Shown here piece by piece: positions 49,867 through 58,192 of a stretch of 64,000 nt of DNA. A model generated the notes under the pieces. That model did not search any database. It was given only the letters and a program-made list of their open reading frames with translations, and had not been told where the DNA came from. Location: NCBI RefSeq assembly GCF_037414475.1, contig NZ_CP147913.1, positions 2,108,001-2,172,000 of the forward strand. The letters are read 5' to 3'. This DNA is from Myxococcus stipitatus (GTDB lineage Bacteria; Myxococcota; Myxococcia; Myxococcales; Myxococcaceae). A program made the translations under genes and the position numbers. Numbering within the stretch: the first letter of the stretch is position 1; each line of letters begins with the position of its first letter.

Positions 49867-51465
49867 CTACGGTGAGACTTGAGCGTGGTAGTCGCTCGGG
49901 ATGACGAAGCGCGCGGCGCCCAGGTCACCCACCTGGATATCCATGAGCGTGACGGTGCCGAAGAGGTCGGACACCTCTCGGATGGGGTACCCGAGCTCCA
50001 GGTCCATCCACTGCGTCACGGTGTCATGCGGCGCATGGACCCGGTGCCAGCGCGCGGTGCGACGGCCCGCCACAATCTCCTCGCCCTGGAGCGCGCAGTG
50101 CGTCTTCTTCTCGCCACAGCCCCCGGGCAGATGCAGGGGAAGGCCCAGGTCTCCGCGCTCCGGAATCAGCTCATAGGTGCGCTCGGCTCCATCCAGAGCC
50201 ACGCGCTCCAGCGTGCTCACGTCGTACAGGAGCGCCACCGCGGGCGAGCCGTCGGCTGGCTCCAGGCGGATTCGCCCACAGCGTGAGACAGAGACTCGGC
50301 TGCGGACCGTGCGCCCCTGATTCTCGTACGAGGCGATGGCGGTGAAGTCCTTCGGATACACAGGCCGAGAGCACGTCGCGGCCGCGAGCACCGACGTCCT
50401 GGGGACGCTCTGCGCGGGAGCCTCCCAAGCCCAGGCCAGCCCCGAGGCCACCAGCACTCCGGCCAGGCCCCCCACACGCCAGACCTGGCGCGCCCCCCTC
50501 GGCATCTCCACCGCGGGCGCATGCCCCAGCAGCCGCCGCACCCGCGACGCCAGGGGATGTCCACCCACGCCCAGCGCCAGCAGGGCTCCCTCCTGACGAA
50601 GCTCCTCCAAGCCCAGCAACGCCCCGGAGTACACCCGCGCGCTGCCACACAGGCTCACCGCCGCGTCGTCACAGCAGAACTCGCGCTCCATCCGCACCCG
50701 GTTGGACAACCAGCGCGCGGCCGGATGGAAGAAGAACACCACGTCCACCAGGCACTGCACGAAGTTGACGAAGGCATCATGGCGGCGCACGTGAGCCAGC
50801 TCATGCGCCAGCACCGCCTCCAGCTGCGCCTCCGACAGCCGCGCCCCCACCCCTCTCGGGAGCAACAACAACGGACGCACCACCCCCAACACCATGGGCG
50901 ACGGCGCGAGCGCGGACTCCAGCACCCGCACCGGGCGCCGCAATCCCAGACGCTCCGCGACTCGCGCCACCAGCCCGCTCACCTCGGAGGACACACGCGT
51001 CGCCGGATGGACCAGACGCCGCGCCGTCCGCCGCCAGCCATGGGCCAGCCGCACCAATCCCACACATGCGCCCAGAAGCCAGAGTCCCCCCAACATCCAT
51101 GGAAGCTTCGTGGTCCAGGAGTCCGCCCGCGCCGCCTCGGCGGCCACGGCGCTCGTCCACGCCCCCGGGCCGTCCACCCGAGACATCTCGGGGCGCGCCT
51201 GCTCCATGCCCTGTCCCACCATCGTCGACACCCATTGCACGGGCGCGGGCTTGGAGGCCGTCATCCACAGGGTGGACAGCGGCGCGAGCACCACCAGGGT
51301 CAAACCCAGACATCCCACGACATAGCGAACCCGCGCCGAGCGATTCCGCAACAACCACCACACCCCCGCCACGGCCACCACGACGACACTCGTCTGCCAC
51401 ACGCCGTGAGCCAGCCAGCGCGCCAGCAGCGGGCCCCACACGTCCACCAGCGCCGCCGGGCTCAT
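49867..51465 (-). CDS. BlaR1/MecR1-like M56 membrane metalloprotease with a non-penicillin-binding sensor domain
   Basis: A 532-residue protein starting inside the BlaI stop (ATGA overlap). Four membrane helices surround a cytoplasmic M56 protease domain with HELAHVRRHDAFVNF (His221, Glu222, His225) and the downstream REFCCDDAAV. After the last helix (GVLVASGLAWAWEA) comes an exported domain of about 190 residues. Unlike BlaR1 it has no SxxK or KTG penicillin-binding motifs; it resembles DUF4412/LolA-like beta folds (ERVALDGAERTYELIP, QWMDLELGYPIREVSDLFGT). On sensing a ligand such a protease would cleave BlaI. The signal is unknown. Confidence 0.82.
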   Translation of the reverse strand: MSPAALVDVWGPLLARWLAHGVWQTSVVVVAVAGVWWLLRNRSARVRYVVGCLGLTLVVLAPLSTLWMTASKPAPVQWVSTMVGQGMEQARPEMSRVDGPGAWTSAVAAEAARADSWTTKLPWMLGGLWLLGACVGLVRLAHGWRRTARRLVHPATRVSSEVSGLVARVAERLGLRRPVRVLESALAPSPMVLGVVRPLLLLPRGVGARLSEAQLEAVLAHELAHVRRHDAFVNFVQCLVDVVFFFHPAARWLSNRVRMEREFCCDDAAVSLCGSARVYSGALLGLEELRQEGALLALGVGGHPLASRVRRLLGHAPAVEMPRGARQVWRVGGLAGVLVASGLAWAWEAPAQSVPRTSVLAAATCSRPVYPKDFTAIASYENQGRTVRSRVSVSRCGRIRLEPADGSPAVALLYDVSTLERVALDGAERTYELIPERGDLGLPLHLPGGCGEKKTHCALQGEEIVAGRRTARWHRVHAPHDTVTQWMDLELGYPIREVSDLFGTVTLMDIQVGDLGAARFVIPSDYHAQVSP

Positions 51466-51851
51466 GACTTGCCCCCCTTGCCCTCGTCCAGCAGACGGCG
51501 CAGGTCCTCCATCTCCTCCTTCGACGCGGGCTTGAGCGACAGCGCCTGCACCGCGAGCGCCCCCGACGAGCCCCCGAAGACACGGTCCAACAGGTCCTTC
51601 ACCAACTGCCGCTTGGTGCGCGCCTCCGCGACACTCGCCGCGTACACGTGGCTGCGGGCGCTCTCATCCCGGCTCACCAGCCCCTTGGCCGCCATGACCT
51701 GGAGCTGCTTCAACGTCGTGGTGTAGCCCGCGCCCTTCCCGTCCTCACGCCCCAACGCCTCGTGAACGTCGCGCACCGTGCTCGGTCCGCGCTTCCAAAG
51801 CACCCCCAGAATCGCGAGCTCCACTTCCGACGGAATGGCATCCGATGTCAT
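51462..51851 (-). CDS. BlaI/MecI-family transcriptional repressor
   Basis: A 129-residue winged-helix repressor: IPSEVELAILGVLWKRGPST, VRDVHEAL and YTTTLKQLQVMAAKGLVSR, then a short dimerisation region. It is coupled to the M56 protease gene (4-bp overlap), as in blaR1-blaI pairs. Two palindromic sites directly upstream suggest autoregulation. Confidence 0.93.
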   Translation of the reverse strand: MTSDAIPSEVELAILGVLWKRGPSTVRDVHEALGREDGKGAGYTTTLKQLQVMAAKGLVSRDESARSHVYAASVAEARTKRQLVKDLLDRVFGGSSGALAVQALSLKPASKEEMEDLRRLLDEGKGGKS

Positions 51852-51857
51852 GGCCCG

Positions 51858-51899
51858 AAACTACGATTCGAATCGTAGTTTGTCAACGATTCGAATCGT
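51858..51899. promoter_or_regulatory. Double BlaI operator
   Basis: A perfect 24-bp palindrome (AAACTACGATTCGAATCGTAGTTT, which exceeds 20 bases only as a whole: left arm AAACTACGATTC) spans 51858-51881. A second perfect core, ACGATTCGAATCGT, spans 51886-51899. Centres lie 23 bp apart, and the block ends 6 bp before the BlaI start codon. These are the expected target sites of BlaI. Confidence 0.82.
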
Positions 51900-51997
51900 A
51901 CTTCGAGGCGGCGGCGGTTCGTCTCAGGGCCCGACGCAATGGAGTGCGCGCGTGGGGAGTCCTTCGTTACGCCCTGTCGCTCGAGCAGAGGTGAACC

Positions 51998-53207
51998 ATG
52001 CCCACCCCACCTTCCATCGGAGGCCACGGCGCGTCGGGAATCAACGCGGCCGAGGTGGCCCGGTGACGACTCCTCGCGGAGGACTCACCAGACTCACGCG
52101 CGCGCTTCCAGGAGCGATTGCAGCAGCGGGCCCCAGGACTCGTGACCCACCTCCAGAGTCCACTCGAGTTGATCAACGCCTATCGCGACGAGCTGGTCTC
52201 CGACGTCATCAACGACGCGGTCCACAAGGCCGAGCGCTCCTTCCCCAAGGCCCGCTTCACCGACGACTTCCTTCGCGGCGTGCTCCACCGGGAGACCTCC
52301 ACCCAACGAAGGTCCGAGTGGACCAGTCCCCACCATCGCGGACACGCTCAACACCCGCGAGCAGGTCTACACCCAGGCCGCCACGCTGCTCTCCACCGAG
52401 TACATCCAGGAGCTGCTCGAGCGAGCGGAGCACGCCGGAGTCGCCCTGAACCCGGAGGCCCTCGAGCTGGCCCAGCAGGCCCGCGCGGCCCTGAGGCAGA
52501 CCCCGGAGTGATTGGGACACGAGAACCCGAAGCTCGACGAGGCGACGCGGATGAAGCTCGCGGGCACCGAACTCTACATCGAGGCCCTGCGCCACGTGGA
52601 CGCCGCGATGGATGCGCGCCGGCAGCTCACCCAACAACAGAAAGACACCGGCCGGGAGGACCCGGCGGCCCTCCATCGGGTGAACCTCCAGGTGCACGAC
52701 GCCCAGATGCGCGCGTGGCTCTACGCGTCCGAGGCCTACACCTCCCTCTCCGCGTTCATCGACGTCGTCGATAACGGGCAACGCGGCAACAACACGCCGC
52801 TGTCATCCTCGCAGTACCGGGTGTCCGCGCGGGAGAACACCTGGAACGCCCTCGAGCACCTGGGCGAGCGCGAGCCCTCCAGCGCCATCGACGCCTCCAA
52901 GTACCTGGACCGCGCGCTCAAGGCCCTGCACAAGGCCCAGCCCTCTCCCCGCGCGCCCGAGGCCCGCGCACTGGAGGCCGTGATGAAGGACCCGGAGGGA
53001 CTGGGCACGCTGCTCGCGCTGCGCAAGGAGGGCCGACACAGCGAGGCCTCCCTGCCCGAGGACATCTCGGCGAAGGCGCGCGAGGCGCTCACCAGGCTGG
53101 AGCAGAACCTGGGCACCGCGCTGCGCGCGCTGGGCGAGGACCCGATGGGAAACGCCCACGACCAGCTGATGCCCCTCTGGCTCCACGCCCTGCGCCGTCC
53201 GGACTGA
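51998..53207 (+). pseudogene. Broken gene: unknown myxobacterial protein with two stops and a frameshift
   Basis: A good start (AGAGGTGAACC then ATG 51998) leads into MPTPPSIGGHGASGINAAEVAR. TGA at 52064 interrupts it, but the same frame continues convincingly (RLLAEDSPDSRARFQERLQQ). Near 52330 an extra C in a CCCC run shifts the frame; reading on in the new frame gives TIADTLNTREQVYTQAATLL. A second in-frame TGA at 52509 is followed without gap by LGHENPKLDEATRMKLAG to a stop at 53207. Repairing the three lesions yields one protein of about 400 mostly helical residues without signal peptide. The last part (52512-53207) could still be expressed from TTG. Function unknown. Confidence 0.6.
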
Positions 53208-53217
53208 ACGGCGCGCC

Positions 53218-54813
53218 CTACCCCGCGGCGAGCTCCTCGTCCGTGCCGTGGGGTCCCTGGGCCGCGATGCGCTTGCAGTAGTCGAACCGGCCCTGCCGCC
53301 CATCCAGGGTGACCTCCCAACCGGAGAGGCACCCGAGGCGACGCTCCCGAGCGAAGTCCATCAACTTGCGCTGATGTTCCAGGGTGAACTCCCGGCCGTT
53401 GATGTGGCGGCCGAACATGGGACAGGCCCCCATGCGCCGCCAGACCTTGGCCGTGCCCCACTGCGGAAAGGCCGCGGCGATGTGCGCGTGCATGCCCTCC
53501 AGCGCGTGGACGCAGCAGTCGAACGCGTCCCTCGGCGCCGCCAGCCCGAACTCCATCAACATCCCGTTGATGAGGGATGGCTCGATTCCCGCCGAGGCCA
53601 GGCGCCGCAAGAGCCGCACGCCTTCGTCGTTGAAGCCCACCAGCGAGCCCGGCGCGCCATCCACCGGCAGCGAGTAGGAGAGCCTCAGCGTCGGATACAC
53701 GGCGAGCAACTGAGACATGGCCGCGACATGACGCTCCAGCCCTTCGTCGTCGTGGAGGAACGCGCTCTCGAAGGAGAAGTCGAGGTGCCGCACCTCGTAG
53801 TTTCGGAGCACCGACGCGTAGCAGGCGACGAGCCTCGCCATGTCCGGCTCCTCGGCCTCCAGGGGCACACCCGAGGACGCGCCGCCCACGGACAGCACCA
53901 CCTTGCCGCCCCGCCCGCGGAACTCCTGAAGGTCCTTCTTGCCGTAGTCGGAGACCGCCGCGTTGCCGCTGAAGGACCGCCCGTCCTCCGAGTCCACGAC
54001 CAGGTCGTTGCCTCCCCAGCACAACGTCTTGTCGCCGCCTCGCCGCGCGGAGAGGAAGCCCAGGATGAAGCCCTCCAGCCCGGTCTCCTGCCCGAACCGG
54101 GACACCTTGGGCGTGGGCCAGGCCGTGAAGTCCACGAACGGCGCCCTCGGCACATCCCAGTCCCCCGACTCCGGCAGCGGGGCACCCGTGCGCACCTTCA
54201 CCACGTCGGATGGCTTCGACATGTTGTCCGACACATCGAACGCCGCCACCGAGATTCGATACTCGGTCGCCGCGGACAACCCCGAGAGCGTCACCCCTGG
54301 CCGTGAGGTGGTGAGCGTCTGGGCCTCCTCACCGTCCTCCCGGGAACACGACACCTGATAGCCCGCGACGGCGATGTTGTCGCGGGACGCATCCCAGTTC
54401 AGGGTGATGAGCCGGGAGCCCACCAGGCTCGCGCGCACCCGTCTGGGCATCGACGGGGGCTCATGGTCCACGGGCGGGTCCGCGGGCCGCCCGTTGACGG
54501 TGAATCGCGAGGGCAGCGGCCCCTGACTCTGTCCGCTGCCCTGCACCGACAGCCGGAACTCCCTCGAGGAGCGCGGCGGAATGACCTGGCGCTCGGGCAC
54601 GAGATAGCCCGACACCGTGTCTCCCTTCCGCGTCCAGTCCAGCCCGTGGTTGTTCAACAGGACCTGCTTCGGCCCCACCTTGAACGAGATGTAGGGATTG
54701 ACGACCACCTCGTCCGTCAGGTTCAGCAGGGTGACTCTACAAGTCGACCACCACGGACTCCCGCCAGGAACCCACTCCGGACGCGCCACCACCACCAGCG
54801 TGTTCTCCGCCAT
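53218..54813 (-). CDS. GH18-like protein with N-terminal beta module and FN3 domain, no signal peptide
   Basis: A 531-residue protein from ATG 54813. Residues 1-115 look like a cellulose/chitin-binding beta-sandwich (STCRVTLLNLTDEVVVNPYI). A fibronectin-III domain follows (PSMPRRVRASLVGSRLITLN, ~120-210). The remainder resembles GH18 chitinases: VVLSVGGASSG is the first conserved strand and VRHLDFSFESAF sits where DxxDxDxE is expected. There the middle Asp is replaced by Ser (D-F-S-F-E), so activity may be altered or lost. No export signal is found. It is followed after the broken gene and lies next to an M23-like gene of similar type. Confidence 0.72.
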   Translation of the reverse strand: MAENTLVVVARPEWVPGGSPWWSTCRVTLLNLTDEVVVNPYISFKVGPKQVLLNNHGLDWTRKGDTVSGYLVPERQVIPPRSSREFRLSVQGSGQSQGPLPSRFTVNGRPADPPVDHEPPSMPRRVRASLVGSRLITLNWDASRDNIAVAGYQVSCSREDGEEAQTLTTSRPGVTLSGLSAATEYRISVAAFDVSDNMSKPSDVVKVRTGAPLPESGDWDVPRAPFVDFTAWPTPKVSRFGQETGLEGFILGFLSARRGGDKTLCWGGNDLVVDSEDGRSFSGNAAVSDYGKKDLQEFRGRGGKVVLSVGGASSGVPLEAEEPDMARLVACYASVLRNYEVRHLDFSFESAFLHDDEGLERHVAAMSQLLAVYPTLRLSYSLPVDGAPGSLVGFNDEGVRLLRRLASAGIEPSLINGMLMEFGLAAPRDAFDCCVHALEGMHAHIAAAFPQWGTAKVWRRMGACPMFGRHINGREFTLEHQRKLMDFARERRLGCLSGWEVTLDGRQGRFDYCKRIAAQGPHGTDEELAAG

Positions 54814-54917
54814 GCCACCCGTTGTGCCTGATGCGCGCCGAGCACAACATCGTCCAAGGGTTCCCCTTGCTTGTCGCACCCGCGACACAGGGGCTCACGC
54901 TCCCCTGGAACCAACCG

Positions 54918-55619
54918 CTACGCCATGGCAGTTGTCATCCTGAAACCGGGGAACGGCTCGAACAGGTCGGTGGCGTAGGCCTTGGCGAAGGCGGCGTTCA
55001 CGGGGGTGGCCGGAGCCTTGGGCGGAGCACTGGCGGACTGCGTGCTCGACACGGAGTCCATGGCCAGGGACTTCTTGTTGTCGACATCCCGGACGCCGCC
55101 CTTGAGGGCCTTCACCGGGTCGATGGCGTTGTTGAAGTGGTAGCCACCCTTGAGGCTCTTCCAGACCTCGACATGGACGTGGTCTCCCGAGGAGCCCTTC
55201 CAGTCCGCGACCTTGGCGACGGTGTCACCGGCCTGCACCTTCTGCCCCACCTTCACCTTCGCGGGGTCCACGTGACGGAAGACCCAGACCTTGCCGTCCT
55301 TGCCCTGCACCTTCACCGTGCCACCGAAGACCTGCCCCGAATTCCCCTTCGACTTCTTCACCTCGATGACCTTGCCGTCGACGGGCGCGCGCACCTTCGT
55401 GCCCGGCTTGGCGAACCAGTCGAGCCCGCCATGGCGGAAGCCGCCCTTGCCGTCCGGCATCCCTTCCGGTCCATCCTTCTGGCTGAAGCTCGCGTTGCTC
55501 TTGGGCAGCGGCTTGTCGAGCGGCAACACCAGCTTGGGCCGAGGCTTCGCGGCCGCCTCGTTGTCCCGCGTGGACGTCGTCTTGTGGGTGCTCGCGCTTC
55601 CGGAAATCTTCGTCGACAT
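54918..55619 (-). CDS. M23-family (LytM-like) peptidase domain protein, no signal peptide
   Basis: A 233-residue protein from ATG 55619. The first ~45 residues are Ser/Thr/Lys-rich and disordered-looking (SGSASTHKTTSTRD). The LytM/M23 domain has FRHGGLDWFAKPGTKVRAP (zinc His and Asp) and GDHVHVEVW (HxH). These enzymes cleave peptide cross-links of peptidoglycan or elastin-like peptides. No Sec/Tat signal is present, as in several other hydrolase genes of this window. Confidence 0.82.
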   Translation of the reverse strand: MSTKISGSASTHKTTSTRDNEAAAKPRPKLVLPLDKPLPKSNASFSQKDGPEGMPDGKGGFRHGGLDWFAKPGTKVRAPVDGKVIEVKKSKGNSGQVFGGTVKVQGKDGKVWVFRHVDPAKVKVGQKVQAGDTVAKVADWKGSSGDHVHVEVWKSLKGGYHFNNAIDPVKALKGGVRDVDNKKSLAMDSVSSTQSASAPPKAPATPVNAAFAKAYATDLFEPFPGFRMTTAMA

Positions 55620-55700
55620 GGGCCATCTCCTTACAAGTGAGGTTCGTCTCCCACTACGTGAGGAGGAAAATGACGGTTACACACCTTCCCATTTCAAGGC

Positions 55701-56375
55701 TCACTCGCGGCGGACGCGGGACATCCGCGAGTGGAGCAGGGGCGACTCCAGGCCCCGGGAGACGACGACATCCCGGTCGCCGTCGCGCTCGAGGGAGTCT
55801 CCATGAATGTGCAGCCCCGCTTCTCCGACAGGGGGACGCGCGGAGGCGCCTTGAGGAGACTCAGCGAGGCTCTTGATGTCGGCCAGTCCCCGCTCGAAGT
55901 CGCGGCCCATCATCTCATCCATGCTGGCGAAGAGCTGGAGCACCTTGCCGGCGAAGGTGTTCTCCCCGGACATCACCCATGTCAGCGCCACGCCACCGGG
56001 CACGGGCGTCAGCACGTACTCCGTGGTGTTGGTGGCGCGCATCGGCTCGGTGAAGTCGAGCCGGATTCTCACGTAGGCGTTGGGCTGGCTCTCCACGATT
56101 TCCATCCGCCCGGAGCCCGTGCGCTCGCCGCGCCATTCATAGACAGCGCCCACTCCCGTGGCGGCGCCGGCGAGCACCACCTCTTGCGTGGGCTCCAGCT
56201 TCCACCACGGCGACCACTGCTCCCACCTGCGGAAGTCGTTCACCATTGAGAAGACGACTTCCGCGGGCGCCTGGATGGTGGCGCTCCGTTCGACGCGAAA
56301 CGTGTCGGGCCTGCGACCGATGACGACCAGCAGGACGACGATGGCCACCACGATGATTCCTGGCGTCTTCTTCAT
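55701..56375 (-). CDS. SRPBCC (START-like) family membrane-anchored protein
   Basis: A 224-residue protein with an N-terminal hydrophobic anchor (GIIVVAIVVLLVVIG). A polyketide-cyclase/SRPBCC domain follows (RVERSATIQAPAEVVFSMVN, FRRWEQWSPWWKLEPTQEV, TEYVLTPVPGGVALTWVMSG). Such barrels bind lipids or small hydrophobic molecules. The last 40 residues are low-confidence in structure. It is divergent from the MFS pump gene across 261 bp. Confidence 0.82.
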   Translation of the reverse strand: MKKTPGIIVVAIVVLLVVIGRRPDTFRVERSATIQAPAEVVFSMVNDFRRWEQWSPWWKLEPTQEVVLAGAATGVGAVYEWRGERTGSGRMEIVESQPNAYVRIRLDFTEPMRATNTTEYVLTPVPGGVALTWVMSGENTFAGKVLQLFASMDEMMGRDFERGLADIKSLAESPQGASARPPVGEAGLHIHGDSLERDGDRDVVVSRGLESPLLHSRMSRVRRE

Positions 56376-56636
56376 GCATGCTCCCGCGCGGACGGGGACG
56401 TTTTTGAAGCGTCCTCGAATGGACGGCGCACGTCGGTCCGACCGCGACTCCGGCCCCCCCGGGCCTTGGACCGAGCGCGAATTCGCCGCTCAGCAGCGGC
56501 GACGAACGAGCCAGGCTCCGATCGACACGTGTTTCCCGAATTTCCCCCGTCTTTCCAAGTGCGCGGAAAGATTGATGCTGGCGACCCGAGAGGGCTCCCG
56601 TTACAAGTGAATGGGTCTTCAACCGCAGCGGAGCGC

Positions 56637-58109
56637 ATGAGAAAGACCCACCGTCCCCTGACCACCTTGGCGTTGGCCCTGAGCCTCTTCACGGCCGCAC
56701 TGGAGGTCACCGTCGTATCCACCGCGATGCCCACCGTGGTGGGAGAGCTGGGGGGAATCCACAGCTACGCGTGGGTCTTCACCGCCTACTTGCTGGCGTC
56801 CACCATCACCGTGCCCATCTACGGCAAGCTGTCCGACTTGTACGGGCGCAAGCCGGTGCTCTTGTTCGGCATCGGGCTGTTCTGCGTGGGGTCCATCGCC
56901 AGTGGCCTGGCGATGTCGATGAACGCACTCATCGCGTTCCGGATTCTCCAGGGTGTGGGAGCAGGCGCCATCCAGCCGGTGGCGCTCACCATCATTGGAG
57001 ACCTCTACACCATGGAAGAGCGAGGCCGCGTACAGGGGGCCTTCAGCGCGGTGTGGGGCGTGGCGGGTCTGGTGGGCCCCGTCACCGGTGGACTCATCGT
57101 GAAGTATCTGAGCTGGCACTGGATTTTCTTCATCAACGTGCCGGTGGCGGTGCTGACCTTCGGGCTGCTCGTCGCGTTCTTCCACGAACAGGTTCAGCAC
57201 AAGCCACAGCAATTGGACTACGCGGGCGCCGCGCTCTTGTGCGCGGGGGTGGTGGCGCTGCTCGTGGGGGTGCAAGGGATTGGGATGAACCTGTGGGCAC
57301 TGCCGGTGGCGGTGGTGCTGCTCGGGGCCTTCGTCGCGGTGGAACGCCGGGCGCCGGAACCCGTCATCCCGATGACGATTTTCAAGTACCCCGCCATCGC
57401 CGTCTCATCGATTGCCGGAGCGTTGTTCTCCGCGGCGATGTTCGGCGCGACCACCTATGTGCCGCTCTACGTCCAGGCCGTGCTGGGCAGCTCACCCACG
57501 GTGGCGGGCGGGATGATTACGCCCATGATTGTCGCCTGGCCGCTGGCGGCGCTGCTCGCCGGCAAGGTGATGCTGCGCACGGGCTTCCGGCCACTCATCG
57601 TCGGAGGGCTGGGGTTGACGGTGCTGGGGGCCACCGCGATGGCGGTGCTGCTCAAGCAGGGCGCGTCGCTGCTGGCGCTTCAGGTGGCGCTGGGCGTGTT
57701 CGGCGTGGGCCTGGGCTTCGCGTCCACGTCGCTGCTCATCGCGGTGCAGACGAGCGTGGGGTGGGAGCTGCGCGGCGTGGCCACGGCGAGCAACATGTTC
57801 TTCCGCACCATCGGCGGTGTGCTGGGCGTGGGGTTGATGGGCGGCGTCATGGTGTCCCAGCTCATGAAGGACCCGTCCATCCCCGAGTCGGCCACCAACG
57901 CGCTGTTGAGCCCGGAGCGCGGCCACGCCGCGATTCCCGCGGAGGTGCTGGAGACGCTCAGCGGCGCGCTGACCACGGGGCTGACCATCAACTTCTGGCT
58001 CATCTGCGCCTTCACGATGGCCGCCTTCATCTCCGGCCTGTTCTTCCCCCGCGTCCAGCGAGTCGCCGGAGCCCCCGTCTCCACGAGCAGCGCCGCCGCG
58101 CCGCACTGA
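56637..58109 (+). CDS. DHA2-type MFS multidrug exporter (EmrB/QacA-like)
   Basis: A 490-residue transporter from ATG 56637 (GGAG before it). About fourteen helices are predicted. Motif A reads GKLSDLYGRKPVLLFG, motif C is near GVAGLVGPVTGGLIV, and LDYAGAALLCAGV lies between helices 6 and 7, as in the DHA2 group. It likely exports drugs or lipophilic compounds by proton antiport. No regulator is adjacent. Confidence 0.9.
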   Translation: MRKTHRPLTTLALALSLFTAALEVTVVSTAMPTVVGELGGIHSYAWVFTAYLLASTITVPIYGKLSDLYGRKPVLLFGIGLFCVGSIASGLAMSMNALIAFRILQGVGAGAIQPVALTIIGDLYTMEERGRVQGAFSAVWGVAGLVGPVTGGLIVKYLSWHWIFFINVPVAVLTFGLLVAFFHEQVQHKPQQLDYAGAALLCAGVVALLVGVQGIGMNLWALPVAVVLLGAFVAVERRAPEPVIPMTIFKYPAIAVSSIAGALFSAAMFGATTYVPLYVQAVLGSSPTVAGGMITPMIVAWPLAALLAGKVMLRTGFRPLIVGGLGLTVLGATAMAVLLKQGASLLALQVALGVFGVGLGFASTSLLIAVQTSVGWELRGVATASNMFFRTIGGVLGVGLMGGVMVSQLMKDPSIPESATNALLSPERGHAAIPAEVLETLSGALTTGLTINFWLICAFTMAAFISGLFFPRVQRVAGAPVSTSSAAAPH

Positions 58110-58135
58110 GCCAGGCGCCTGGCCGCCGAGAAAGG

Positions 58136-58173
58136 CCACGGAAGCGCGCCCCTCGGTGGACGCGCTTCCGTGG
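58136..58173. terminator. Bidirectional terminator between MFS and glutamate decarboxylase genes
   Basis: A perfect 13-bp inverted repeat (CCACGGAAGCGCG / CGCGCTTCCGTGG) with a 12-nt loop between convergent genes. A 12-bp palindrome CCAGGCGCCTGG lies just before it at 58111. Confidence 0.7.
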
Positions 58174-58192
58174 AGAGCGACGGGCCGTGTGC

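Noticed and set aside
47767..51851. Esterase, M56 protease and BlaI as one antibiotic-resistance operon
   Set aside because: A hairpin terminator lies directly after the M56 gene, and the esterase has a 156-bp leader of its own.
52064..52511. Two TGA codons as selenocysteine sites
   Set aside because: No SECIS-like hairpin is visible after either, the positions fit Trp codons, and there is an additional frameshift.
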